NCBI GenBank assembly: GCA_964006375.1
Contig: OZ023267.1
Location: forward strand, 34,793,766-34,857,765
Direction: 5' to 3'
Length of the DNA: 64,000 nucleotides
Origin: Tillus elongatus
Lineage: Eukaryota; Arthropoda; Insecta; Coleoptera; Cleridae
Shown here piece by piece: positions 1-10,630 of the stretch. The notes beneath the pieces were generated by a model that saw only the letters and a program-made list of their open reading frames with translations, did not search any database and had not been told where the DNA came from. Each line of letters begins with the position of its first letter. Positions within the stretch are counted from its first letter, which is position 1. A program made the position numbers and the translations under genes.

Positions 1-312
1 TGTAATAAAATAATGAGTTGATGTATGTCGATATTTTCGTCGTTGTATAGAGACTACTTTTATACTGTTATTGTTTAGTTATTTTATTGTTGTAACTGTT
101 ATCATAGTTATTATAGGCTAGTGCTAGTTTTTATGTTAAATATTGACATACATCACATAGACATTTTGAAAACCTCATCTGTCATCTGTGTTTCATTTTA
201 TTTTCAATTTGATAAAAATTTTTTGATCAAAACATCATATCATAACATAGCAACAGATATTTATTTGTAGTTGTCATGATTTCGTACTAATTCAATTTTA
301 ATCTGTCTGAAA

Positions 313-432
313 ATGCTGTCAAGCAGCGAAACTATAGTCACAGAAACATTGAAGAACATCCTAGAACTTCCAGAATTCGAAGGGCCACTTGTTCCAGTTA
401 GCTCACGCGCTGGCTACGTCCTTCACCACTAA
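313..432 (+). other. Small unrecognised ORF (39 codons)
   Basis: An ATG-initiated frame of 39 codons contains the stretch ILELPEFEGPLVPVSSRAGY, which is not low complexity and reads like real protein. I do not recognise the family. It stops just before the gypsy remnant that starts near 450, so it could be a 5' exon cut off by that insertion, or chance. The 300 bases upstream are AT-rich and show nothing else. Confidence 0.15.
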
Positions 433-480
433 AAACCAACAGTGAAGCCAGAGAAGTATTCTCCAAGTCTGTATGCAACC

Positions 481-729
481 TGTTATGACGTTTGAGCTAA
501 TCCGGCTGATTTTAAAGAAGTGCAGGTGTGGTTTTACAATCCAGTACGAAGTAAGGGACAGTCACCGAAACTACAGGAATTATGGGAAGGTCCGTATAAG
601 GTGGTCAAAAGGATCAATGACGTCTATCACATTCAAAGGAGACCAAAGAGCAACATGAAGGTGGTCCATATGCACAGGCTTATGCCATATGAAGAAATGT
701 CAGAATTTGACCGGGCCAGTCAAATGTAA
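481..729 (+). pseudogene. Ty3/gypsy Pol C-terminus (integrase GPY/F module), broken
   Basis: This is the last part of a gypsy-type polyprotein. The frame reads CYDV-stop-ANPADFKEVQVWFYNP and then the integrase C-terminal module with LQELWEGPYKVVKRI and KVVHMHRLMPYEE. The WEGPYKV motif and the closing VVH-hRLhPY are typical of the chromatin- and DNA-binding end of Ty3/gypsy integrase, which inserts the cDNA copy into the genome. A TGA at 493-495 interrupts the frame where CGA (Arg) is expected. One residue of the module (the second V of DVVYHIQ) is missing. Everything upstream (gag, protease, RT, RNase H) is absent. A polypurine tract and LTR follow directly. Confident as a dead 5'-truncated element. 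Confidence 0.78.
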
Positions 730-740
730 GAAGAGGGCAG

Positions 741-1156
741 TGTCACATCCGTCTTTATGAGAATTAAGTTTATGAACTTTGTTACTTCTATGGTCACAGG
801 CAGGTTGTAAAGTGTGTTGGTAACAGCGAACACTCTGAAATTCTATTTCTGGAGGGACCAGAAGTATTAGGTATAGAACAATGTAGAAGGCCTACAATCT
901 CTATGGACAGTATAAATAGGTGATCTGCACATAGTTAGTTGCATATTTGTTAGTTAGTTCAGTATTAAGTTAGTGTTGGTGCAGAACAAGTGATCATAGA
1001 AGGTGAACAGTGAAATATATTTCTATGGACATTTGTAATAGAGGAATATTTCAGTTGGTGTGTTTATGGTTGGGAAATAGTTGGTTATAATAAATTAGTA
1101 GTTTGGAAAGCTGTATTTTGTTAGTCGACCAATCCAGAACCCCGTAGAATGTAACA
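741..1156 (+). repeat. 3' LTR of the gypsy element
   Basis: A 416-bp segment starts TGTCAC and ends GTAACA, the TG...CA inverted ends expected of an LTR. It lies immediately after a purine tract (AAGAGGGCAG, 731-740) that would prime plus-strand synthesis. It contains a TATA-like box (TATAAATAG near 911), as an LTR promoter would. The 5' LTR is not in the window, so the boundary cannot be checked by comparing LTRs. Confidence 0.65.
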
Positions 1157-1158
1157 AT

Positions 1159-1443
1159 ATGTTAGTTGTTTTAAAAAAAATGCTAGGTAACCCAAAGGAT
1201 AAAGGTAAAACCACAGAAGTGTCAGGAATCTATGAAATAGATTGTAAGGATTGTGAACTTAAATATGTTAGGCAAACTAAAAGAACTATTGTAACTAGAT
1301 TTAAAGAACATTTCGCACAACTGAGATATGGCACTATTGATAAATCATGCATTGCTCAGCATATTTGGGATAATGATCATGTTGATAAAGAAAATCTCAA
1401 GTTAATCAAAAGTCTGGACGCAGCTAGTGCGTTATGGGAGTGA
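1159..1443 (+). pseudogene. Penelope-like element, GIY-YIG endonuclease fragment
   Basis: The 94-residue frame contains SGIYEIDCKDCELKYVRQTKR followed by FKEH and HIWDNDHV. This is the GIY-YIG nuclease domain found at the C-terminus of Penelope-like retroelements, where it nicks target DNA for reverse transcription. The usual Gly of YVGQTKR is Arg here, and a TGA follows ...SALWE where family members continue ESIFI, so the copy looks inactive. The reverse transcriptase that should lie upstream is missing; the gypsy LTR abuts this fragment at its left edge. Its 3' end runs straight into the 300-bp inverted-repeat block that recurs across the window, suggesting that block is the 3' part of this Penelope family. 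Confidence 0.8.
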
Positions 1444-1715
1444 ATTTTCATTAAAATGTTTTACATAGCAAATATGTGTTTTTTAAAGAGAGCAGGCATC
1501 AGATTTGGTTACCAGTATAACCTATATAGTAGAAACAATGTACCATATTTCATCAAAATAACTTTATTGTTTGAAAATGTACAAAATAAACTTAAAATGT
1601 TCCCGAAAAAACTAGTTTCCTTATCAAAGAACCTTATAGGTGAATAGCAAATTGAGCTGTTCACATTTGAAGCATTTAATAAAAATTCGCTACCATAACG
1701 CACTTGCTGCGTTCC
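1416..1715. repeat. Penelope-tail block with 35-bp terminal inverted repeats, copy 1
   Basis: A block of about 300 bp begins GGACGCAGCTAGTGCGTTAT and ends with the reverse complement of nearly the same sequence (ATAACGCACTTGCTGCGTTC). The interior includes a decayed frame with FGYQYNLYSRNN and YFIKITLL that recurs in other copies. Further copies or pieces lie near 6951, 25103, 27100, 27890, 28453, 34850, 39574, 48259, 51395 and 53812. Confidence 0.75.
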
Positions 1716-1965
1716 GAATTTCTTTTCTTGTAAACTTGCATTATAATTTTATGGTCGAAATTTGATACATTAAAGGTCAGATCAGAACTGGCACGGGCTG
1801 GGGGAATTCGACTATCTAATAGAAACAAAGGCATTTTTTAATCTATTTGAACTGAGCAGTTTTTCCTGGCTAACGAACTTGTCCAAGCCATTTGCAAAAG
1901 GAAAGTACTCACCAAATCTGATCATCATCGGCGTATTATTTTTTGAGTTATCAGTTTGACACACA

Positions 1966-2024
<59 letters not shown>
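1716..2024 (-). repeat. Composite repeat: spacer remnant and (AT)n tract
   Basis: This continues copy 1 of the composite repeat read from the tail end. Phrases shared with other copies include 'ctggctaacgaacttgtcc' and 'ttttttgagttatc', followed by an (AC) and (AT)n tract at 1970-2024. Much of the spacer is deleted relative to the full copy at 53812-55220. The right edge is the start of the large palindrome. Confidence 0.6.
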
Positions 2025-2029
<5 letters not shown>

Positions 2030-2186
2030 AATAATGGGGAAGATAGAAAAAGTAATTATGTATAATTTAAATTTTTTGTGTTTAATTAGGTGAGGTGTGT
2101 ATAATATTATGTGTATTATGATATGTTTCATATATTTGAAACACCCTGTATGTTAAATTTTAGATATGTAATGTGGTTTTAAATAA

Positions 2187-2535
2187 ATAAATAAGCCTCG
2201 GTGCTTCAGGGGCAAGAACGTGTGCCTCTGAACCGAAAGGTACTGGGTTCGATCCCAGGGTTCTCCTTTAACTTTTTCAGTACAAACTGTAACATTAACA
2301 TCAACCGAGGTTCTGGCATTGTATTGGAGCAAGTTGAATGTCTGCACGTTCCACCCTTCGGAGGGGGCGTAAAGCCGTCGGTCCCATATCCATGCGATGT
2401 TGGGCACGTTAAAGATCCCTACCCTCCTTACAGAAAGGCAGGGGTTCGGCAAAATTTCCAGGATAGTGAGGTGAAACTGCTCCCTGGCGTCGGTGATTGG
2501 CCATAGTCGCGGAAATTGGCCGACGTTAAAGACAA
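2187..2535 (+). repeat. tRNA-derived SINE, left arm of palindrome
   Basis: The element starts with a tRNA-like head ('gcctcggtgcttcagg') and has a good RNA polymerase III B box, GTTCGATCC at 2247-2255, near a weaker A box. The body contains 'gggcacgttaaagatccc' and ends '...gccgacgttaaag'. Related copies lie at 39153-39492 and 41665-41935. The central 'cgtaaagccgtcggtcc ... cacgttaaagatccc' region resembles the widely conserved core domains reported for some metazoan SINE superfamilies; that link is inference. Confidence 0.72.
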
Positions 2536-2563
2536 AAACATTGATACACAATTAGGAGATATG

Positions 2564-2709
<146 letters not shown>

Positions 2710-2737
2710 CATATCTCCTAATTGTGTATCAATGTTT

Positions 2738-3086
2738 TTGTCTTTAACGTCGGCCAATTTCCGCGACTATGGCCAATCACCGACGCCAGGGAGCAGTTTC
2801 ACCTCACTATCCTGGAAATTTTGCCGAACCCCTGCCTTTCTGTAAGGAGGGTAGGGATCTTTAACGTGCCCAACATCGCATGGATATGGGACCGACGGCT
2901 TTACGCCCCCTCCGAAGGGTGGAACGTGCAGACATTCAACTTGCTCCAATACAATGCCAGAACCTCGGTTGATGTTAATGTTACAGTTTGTACTGAAAAA
3001 GTTAAAGGAGAACCCTGGGATCGAACCCAGTACCTTTCGGTTCAGAGGCACACGTTCTTGCCCCTGAAGCACCGAGGCTTATTTAT
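2738..3086 (-). repeat. tRNA-derived SINE, right arm of palindrome
   Basis: Exact reverse-complement copy of the SINE at 2187-2535, as part of the palindrome. Its B box is at 3018-3026 on the minus strand. Confidence 0.72.
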
Positions 3087-3243
3087 TTATTTAAAACCAC
3101 ATTACATATCTAAAATTTAACATACAGGGTGTTTCAAATATATGAAACATATCATAATACACATAATATTATACACACCTCACCTAATTAAACACAAAAA
3201 ATTTAAATTATACATAATTACTTTTTCTATCTTCCCCATTATT

Positions 3244-3248
<5 letters not shown>

Positions 3249-3332
<84 letters not shown>

Positions 3333-3478
3333 TTTGAGTTATCCAACCGATACCTCAAAAAATACTTCACTGATTTGGACCAAATTTGGCAATTACCCTT
3401 ATTTTGCTAATGGCTTGGATGAGTTCGTTCATCAAATTTTAATGGCCAATTTTTCTTAATAAAAAATAAAAAAATATT
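3249..3478 (+). repeat. (AT)n tract and divergent composite-repeat spacer
   Basis: An (AT)n run to 3330 is followed by 'aaccgatacctcaaaaaata' and 'gctaatggcttggatgagtt', a diverged version of the composite spacer. The closest relative in the window is at 20180-20300, so there are at least two subfamilies. Confidence 0.6.
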
Positions 3479-3480
3479 TG

Positions 3481-3651
3481 ATGATGACTTGGTGAAAGCT
3501 GTAGAAAATCTTACGATGATTGGTTTATATCCACAAGACATTTACGACGGGTTTTATGGTTGTGATCATCATTTCCTTGATGAGGATAAAGTACCAGATT
3601 TAAATTGGTTTTTAAATAAATGTAATAGTTACTGTCCTAATAAAACACAAG
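3481..3651 (+). pseudogene. THAP-domain fragment, C-terminal half plus tail
   Basis: The frame reads LVKAVENLTMIGLYPQDIYD, then CDHHFLDEDKVPDLNWF and stops after NKTQV. The C-x2-H-F element and the spacing match the second half of a THAP zinc finger (C-x(2-4)-C ... W ... C-x2-H-F), a DNA-binding fold found in regulators and in P-element-type transposases. The Cys pair and Trp half is missing. The same protein, better preserved, lies inverted at 8144-8434. Relative to that copy this one skips about 20 residues and joins straight to LNWFLNK. The 3' flank is also shared. Probably a decayed duplicate. Confidence 0.6.
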
Positions 3652-4010
3652 TGTAATTTGTTTTCTTTGATTTTCCATTAATCATATCGATAGTAAAAAC
3701 TTATAGCTATATATAAGAGTTAAAAGGTTCAAATTGCCAATTAATTTTTCCTATGATTGCAATGCTGAAAACAGGCGTATGTGTGTTATTGAAACAGCAT
3801 CTTTTACTTTCACTATAAAAATCATTAAAAAACTTATTTGACTAATTTAATAAATTAAACTTATTTGGATTTGACAAGTGAAAATCAAATCAAATTTGCC
3901 ACATGTGACTTTTTAATCCATTGCGCCCACCAGAGGCGCTGTAATATTTTTCAAAACGTCAGCATTGGCGTTTCCCTTCTATAGGCAGTGTTCCGTGGTT
4001 ATCATTTCAG
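3652..4010 (+). repeat. 3' flank of the THAP fragment, inverted duplicate of 7340-7740
   Basis: The sequence from an AATAAA-containing tail ('aataaaacacaagtg') through 'aattgccaattaatttttcc' to 'gaggcgctgtaatatttttc' and 'cagcattggcgtttccctt' is matched in reverse complement at 7340-7740. Divergence is visible but homology is plain over more than 350 bp. Confidence 0.75.
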
Positions 4011-4149
4011 AGTTAAACAATTGAAATGCAATTGTCAGGCATTTTTTATTTACAATTCTTAAAAAGCCTCCTTCCTACTTATGTGGTTGCAAATGCGCAT
4101 AGTTTCTCGAATTATATTTAAAACTGTATGTATTTGCATTTATACTAGG

Positions 4150-4331
4150 AATGGGTGAAGATTGGAACCTGTGATGAGCACTGATAAGTACAGTTTGGAG
4201 AACCCAATTCATCACAGTTTTTAGACCTGACGATCATTTCAGTTTATTCATCCCTCTGATATGAGGCTAACTTGGAGAAACAATCGTCAGGTCTAAAAAC
4301 TGTGATGAATTGTGTTCTCCAAATTGTACTT
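4150..4331 (-). mobile_element. Retrozyme-like hairpin element, copy a (12-bp TSD)
   Basis: A 182-bp unit flanked by perfect 12-bp duplications, ATTTATACTAGG at 4138-4149 and 4332-4343. It is an imperfect hairpin: 'ggagaacccaattcatcaca' is mirrored by 'tgatgaattgtgttctcc'. On the plus strand the loop side keeps a degenerate hammerhead-like core (CTGATATGAG...GAGAAACAATCGTCAGG, 4256-4291). Compared with copies e and f the unit lies in reverse orientation. Confidence 0.7.
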
Positions 4332-4343
4332 ATTTATACTAGG

Positions 4344-5189
4344 TTAAATAATGCCGATATTGCTGCTTGTGAAGTATTCAACTGTAAAATATAATAGTGA
4401 ATGTACTGCATACACAAAATTGTCAGTAACTCAATTTGGTTTATTGATGATTAGAATCCCTCCTGTCAACAAATATCCAAAACATATGTGCTGTTTTGTT
4501 AATGGACGATATTATCTGGTTAGTACACATATTAATTAAGTGTCTATATATTTTACATAGAAATCGTACTTTCTATTATAATTCATAATATATAATTTAT
4601 ACTATAAACAATTCATAAATAAATGTTTAATAGTAAAATGAAAGTTATTTTTATAAAACAAAAAGTATAATTATTATTTGTTTTGTATATTTAAAATTCC
4701 CACCAAATTGTTGAAATGGTTCTTGACCAATAGATGGCGCTATGTAGCAGACATTTTTATACGGCGGTTATCGTTCTGAACAACAGTGTATTCTGTGGTT
4801 TTAAAGACAATGGCCGAGTTCACCAGACGCCAACAGTTGAATTGGTTGGTCAAGAAATGTGAATAAATGTTGACAAAACAATTCAGCTGTTGCCGCCTGG
4901 TGCACTTGGCAATTGAGTTCGTTCAGTGGACCCAGAAGTTGAGTGGTGTAGTCCACACTAACAATTTATTTGGGGTGTCCTCAACTGTTATGGAAGTGTT
5001 AAGCACAAAGATTATATACGTTCATTCAAAATTATGGATTAGATAGGTTGTCATGTAACACTGAGAGGGGAGAGACGCGAGACGAGGGCATACGTCATGT
5101 GTATTTTAGACGCGGATAACTCATATAGTTTCACATTGCGTTTTGGTGTTTTAAATAACATTTATTAGAAATTTGTATAAGGTTTAATG
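4344..5189. other. Non-coding interval with a small palindrome
   Basis: No convincing gene. At about 4817-4902 there is a short imperfect inverted repeat ('caccagacgccaacagttga' against 'ttcagctgttgccgcctggtg'), typical of a MITE end. The rest is AT-rich. Confidence 0.4.
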
Positions 5190-5430
5190 GGTTTGCTAAA
5201 AAATTTACGAATACGATCAGTTGCAAATTTATTATGTTTATTTCGTAGAAAATAGCAGTTAAATGGAAACTATTGTCTTAAAGACTATATTTTATTTTGT
5301 GAGGTATTGCATTGTAAACATAAACTGCACTTTTAATTAACGATATTACGAATTTGAGGTTATTTATTCAATATTATTTTTATATTTATTGATTAAATGG
5401 CGAATAAAGTTAGATATGTTATAACTTGCA
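5190..5430 (+). repeat. Dispersed repeat shared with 61700-61935
   Basis: 'ctattgtcttaaagac', 'atgtttatttcgta' and 'attatttttatatttat' occur in the same order in both places over about 230 bp. In the second location it lies just upstream of a THAP-like first exon. Confidence 0.6.
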
Positions 5431-5519
5431 CATAGCTGTGATAATTTATTCTCTTCAGAAAGGCATTCTAATGGAATGAATTGAATGACTTGGTCACAAA
5501 GAAAATATTTGTATTCGCC

Positions 5520-6236
5520 TGTACTCATAAAGTTTTGAAACGTTATGATACTCGAGTTTTATTGAAAAAATGCCAATTTTCACTAAATCACCCCTTGTTT
5601 ATCCGCTACGCCTTGAAGCGATCTTGCCCAAAAACAAATCGAAGCGTTCCTTTGTCGGCTGCTAACTGGATACCAAATTTGAAGATGATATCTCAATTCG
5701 TTCGAAAGTTATTACGCCTATTAACAGACAAACGTAAATGCCGACATACCAACAGACCGACAGATAAAATAATTTTCGTTCCAGAATCAAGTTTTCTATA
5801 TGTTTTGAGACTATTTAAGGCGTTTTAGCAAAACAAAATGTCGAAATTTCTGTCAATATTCCACCCCCACACATTCAACCCCTAATTTAATGTCAGCACA
5901 GAATACCAGATGTTTGATGAAATTAAAAGTTTTAAAATAAATAAACCCTAAAACGTTATATTACTTGAGTTTTAGCGAAAAAAAGGTCAATTTTCACCAA
6001 TAATCACCCCCCATTCATCCACTCCCCGCTAAAGCGATTTTACCCAAAAACAATCCGAACCATTCGTTTGTCAAGTGCTAACTGCATATCCAATTTTTAA
6101 AGTTATCGTGGCTACAAACAGACAGCGACGTACAGACTGACAGACAACAAAAATTTTCGTTCCCAAAATATGTTTTCTATATGTTTTGAAAGTTTTTACG
6201 ACGTTTAAGCGAAAAACAAATTTTGACATTTTTGTC
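5520..6236 (+). repeat. Two tandem diverged copies of a 300-bp module
   Basis: The segments 5520-5855 and 5938-6236 align in order: 'aaacgttatgatactcgag' versus 'aaacgttatattacttgag', then 'caattttcac', 'cgaa..gttc.tttgtc', a run with repeated ACAGAC units, and 'tctatatgttttga'. An open frame of 115 codons over the first copy is not kept in the second, so I treat it as non-coding. Such ACAGAC-rich modules are common in insect intergenic DNA. Confidence 0.6.
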
Positions 6237-6945
6237 GCCGATGCGATAATACTTCCACACGCGACGATGTGGGAGTAATGGGTTATAAGCATGATACAAA
6301 TAACGAGACATATGATATTCACACTACCTATTTTTAGACCTGTCACGCGCATGGTGTCAAGTGGTGAGTCCAATGCAACAATAATTTGCTGTCGTGGAGT
6401 GGGGTTTGACGTTTCATCACAACCACTTAACAAATTACGTATTTTACTAATATGCATACAGTTGGAAGTAATAAAAATGAAAAAGATTAAATTGAGTGCT
6501 GCGATCTATATTATCTGAAAAAGACAATATAGGCGTAACTTTAACCGCATTAAACTGACGTAAAATTTTTTTTTTGGATTGCGAATGACTTTGTTTTAAG
6601 TGTGTAGTTGGACTTCTATAACGTTACTCACCGCGTGACGTCATGTGAGGGGGCGGGGCATATGCGCAATATCATATCTCTTCTAAGTCATTATATCATG
6701 GGTTATAAGTATATACTTGAAATAATATAGTTGAATCTTTGATACAGTATGAAATGGTGGGATGGGGAGGAGCATTGAATTCTCAAATAAAAAACCTCTA
6801 AATCATCCAGAGAAGATTTATTAAAATAATATAGACATAGTAATAAATCAGTAGATTATCTAACGGAACTACTATACAAGGAGATCCAAATGATGTATAT
6901 ACGACAGTTATTCGCTAAAAAAATACGATTATGGATACGTAAAAG
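6237..6945. other. Interval with no recognisable feature
   Basis: AT-rich, no credible coding frame. A GC-richer patch near 6640-6670 has no identifiable role. Confidence 0.4.
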
Positions 6946-6950
6946 GTTTG

Positions 6951-7230
6951 CATGCAGCAATTGCGTTATGCTAATGAATTTTCAAAAAAACGTTTTTAAT
7001 GTCAAGTATGTCTTTTAAAAAATATAAAAGACATGGAATTTGGTATAACCTACATATTTTAGTAAAAACAGTGTACCTTATTTCATCAAAATAACTTTAT
7101 TGTTTGAAAAAGTACAATAACTCTCCGGAAATAAAATTAAAATGTTCCCGAAAAAACTGGTCCGATTTTCCTGGGCAACGAACATCTTAAGCTATTTACA
7201 CACCTGCTAAAATATATATAATTCGATAAT
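6951..7230 (+). repeat. Penelope-tail block, degraded copy
   Basis: Starts 'catgcagcaattgcgttatg' and contains 'taacctacatattttagtaaaa', 'aaaataactttattgtttga' and 'atgttcccgaaaaaactgg', the same order as in copy 1. The right inverted repeat is lost. Confidence 0.6.
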
Positions 7231-7339
7231 ATTTAAAGTAAATCTATTGGCGAGATCACCAGGAGCCAGTCGCTGCCAGCAGCATGTTAAGAAATGTTGA
7301 CAAACGTCAACATTTTGCCAAGATTTTTTGACATAACAA

Positions 7340-7796
7340 CACAGAACACCCCCTATACAAGGGAAACGCCAATGCTGACGTTTTGAACAATATTGCAGCG
7401 CCTCTGGCGGATGCGATGAATTTTAGTCACACGCGGGAAATTTGATTTCATTTTCATTTAGCAAATCCAAATAAATTCTATTTAATTTTATACCACTACC
7501 AGTAAAAAGGTTAAATTAGTCAAATAATTTTTTAAATGATTTTTATAGTAAAAGCAAAACAAGTTATGATTTAATAACACACATATGCCTGTTTTAAGCT
7601 TTGCAATCATAGGAAAAATTAATTGGCAATTTGAACCTTCTAACACTTGCAGCTTCAGTTTTTACTATCCATATGATTAATGGAAAATGAAACAAGATAC
7701 AATACACTTGTGTTTTATTAGAACAGTATTACTATTACATTTATTAAAAACCTAGAACAGTATTCCTATTACATTTATTTAAAAACCAGTTTAATT
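7340..7796 (-). repeat. 3' part and flank of the minus-strand THAP gene segment
   Basis: Reverse complement of 3652-4010 and of the LNWFLNKCN coding tail. On the minus strand a good splice acceptor (CTTTCAG) ends at 7797, immediately before AATTAAACTGG, the start of the shared tail. A local duplication of 'aaataaatgtaatag' is visible near 7740-7790. Confidence 0.6.
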
Positions 7797-8143
7797 CTGA
7801 AAGTAAGATGAAGTATATATTGCCATTCCTTATCGATGGGTAGGTATATTACAGCAGTCTGGTGCTTGTACAATATTACATTTATATGCTCACATGACCA
7901 CAATGTATGGCAAGGTTGGTTTTTCCTTCTTTTAGGGTATGTATAAATGACGTCATATTGTCATTTACTAGAAAAACATTTGTGCACCCTTTAATTCCCT
8001 TTTTTATTTAAAATGACACTTGGTAATATTCATCTGACAACAGTGTACACTATCAGGCTTTCTGGTCGCCTTCCTAATCCACCCGATCCATTGTTTACTT
8101 CCGAGATGTTGTATAAATAGAAATAGAAATTCTTATTTGCACT

Positions 8144-8434
8144 TTAAAATATATGAATACTTACTCGAAGGAAGATATAATATGGGAACAACAGTTCTTT
8201 CAGGCCTCTTCTCATTTCAGGTACTTTATCTGCATCAACGAAATGGCGATCACAAATATAAAATCTAACGTAAATGGCTTGTGGATATAAACCAAGCATC
8301 TTAGGGTTTTGTAAAGCTTTCACCCAGTCATCAAAATGGTCTTCAGATGATTTCAACGAAACACGATGTATTTTGCTAAATAATTCCAGGCACCCCGGAA
8401 CACAATTAACAATAAATCGTTTTCTTGGTTGGTA
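8144..8434 (-). pseudogene. THAP-type zinc-finger exon
   Basis: On the minus strand a frame opens at about 8434 and contains the full THAP signature: CVPGC, then DDWVKAL, then YICDRHF and DKVP. These are the Cys pair, the invariant Trp, C-x2-H-F and a trailing Pro of the C2CH finger that binds DNA. A consensus donor (GTAAGT) begins at 8164, and a matching acceptor lies at 7797, giving an intron of about 367 bp. Joined in phase, however, the reading stops after one codon (AAT TAA). The first exon carrying a start Met is not visible. THAP proteins can be host regulators or derive from P-element-like transposases. It could be a live exon, but the poor join and the decayed inverted copy at 3481 favour a pseudogene. 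Confidence 0.55.
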
Positions 8435-8439
8435 TCATA

Positions 8440-9365
8440 TGTATATCCACAAAGCTTCTGTAAGAAAACGTTATTTACTTATAACCTATGAACTACTAAA
8501 ACGTTTTAAACTTGCCTGAAAACTAAAACAGTTGTAATTATGTTTCACCAAAACACCTCGAACTATGAAAGCACCTTGCTTTTTTGATAAGAAAACTGAA
8601 AATAGAATTGAAATTACATGATTGATTAAACACAAAGCTTATGATAACGATCATATTTTGATTCACCAAAAAAAAACGCACTTTTAAAATACTAAACCGA
8701 CGAACAATGAAAACACTGTAAAGTATCCACTAAAAGTTAATATAGGTAAAATTAATTAAAAGAAACGTTTAGCAACAAACTTGTATTATAATTATACAAT
8801 GAAAGAACTAGAAGCGAACAAAAACTTGTTTGCATTCAAAACATTTGAATTTTAAATGTATGATAAAATGGCGCACTGAACAGGTTGTTCAGTAGAATTG
8901 TAGCACTACTAGCGACATCTACTATATGCGATGTCCGAACTAGAGCCCTAATAAAGTGCAGGTTAGCTCCATTTAGGTGAAACTTCTATAGGGAGTGTTC
9001 TGTGCATAACAATGCAGCTGATGGCGACGCTAGCAACCGGTGACCGGTGAACTCACAAAAGGGTTCTTTTTAATATCACGTGCATAGATGGGGCTTCATC
9101 TATGAGCAGTTCGCCGATGGTACCCACCCTAGAGAAACTTAGTAGGTCTATGGCAACATGTGAACCATAAATTATTGACTCAAGCAGTCCTCACGATTGG
9201 AAATGATTATTTCAACAAACTAATACTTTTACGGGCAATTAGCACCCTAATAAAAAAAAACTATATTGAGTTTTGTATAATAGATAATTGTAATAGATTT
9301 TAGAATAATAAATATTTATTTTTAAATTTAACTTAACCAGGATATTTGACAATTGATGGTTGGCA
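8440..9365. other. Intergenic, upstream of RpL40
   Basis: AT-rich with no coding signal. A short 'ctatagggagtgttctgtg' near 8990 resembles 'ctataggcagtgttccgtgg' near 3981 and may be an old repeat edge. Confidence 0.4.
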
Positions 9366-9369
9366 GTTG

Positions 9370-9401
9370 GCAACCTTGTCGATAAAACAGACTTCACTTG
9401 T

Positions 9402-9410
<9 letters not shown>
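9370..9410 (+). promoter_or_regulatory. RpL40 core promoter / TOP transcription start
   Basis: The pyrimidine run TCTTTTC at 9401-9407 fits the TCT initiator and 5' TOP start of ribosomal protein genes, which links them to growth-dependent translation. 'TCGATA' just upstream (9379-9384) resembles half of a DRE-type element. The exact start is inferred. Confidence 0.5.
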
Positions 9411-10097
<687 letters not shown>

Positions 10098-10168
10098 ACT
10101 TATTTGCTTATTTTTCTTTCCAAACTGTTATAACTTGATATTTTGGAATTTGGATGTAAGTAAGATGG

Positions 10169-10174
10169 AATAAA
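10169..10174 (+). terminator. RpL40 polyadenylation signal
   Basis: AATAAA 72 bases after the stop codon, with a T/G-rich stretch ('gttgcattttattttattg') following at about 10193. Confidence 0.75.
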
Positions 10175-10199
10175 ATTACAGGTTTGACGATAAGTTGCA

Positions 10200-10515
10200 T
10201 TTTATTTTATTGTTGACTCATCCATGTGTTTATTAAATTAGAGAAAAGGAGTGGAGTGACCTAGCCATGAAAGTTTTTATCAGCTCTGGTTGCTTTCTCA
10301 TTTAGCCTGTATGGGGAGCGAGCCCAGAGGGAGACCTCTGATTTTATTTATAAGTTCTTAACACTCGCCCACCTGTGCAATTTTGAGTGGTGTTTTAAGT
10401 TACTGTAAGCAGGATACTTTTTTTTAGTGACACGTGTTCAAAGATTATAACATTTTAATACAAACATTTGATGGAAGGAGTTTTTCCATATGCCAGTTTA
10501 ATTTACTTAAGCAAA
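10200..10515. other. Interval downstream of RpL40
   Basis: No gene seen. Ends at the TA target site of the Tigger element. Confidence 0.4.
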
Positions 10516-10630
10516 TACAGTGTAACTTCTATTTAACGAATATGCAAAATCCACCAAAAAAATTCGTTATATAGAAAATTCGTTATATAGAAAATGGTTA
10601 ATCTTGCAGGTTAGATGGTTGAGTGTGCAC

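Noticed and set aside
2187..2262. tRNA gene
   Set aside because: A good B box and tRNA-like head are present, but no full cloverleaf with anticodon stem is evident and the sequence continues into a SINE body found at other sites.
5481..5828. 115-codon open frame as a gene
   Set aside because: The second copy of the module (5938-6236) does not keep the frame, so it is not under coding constraint.
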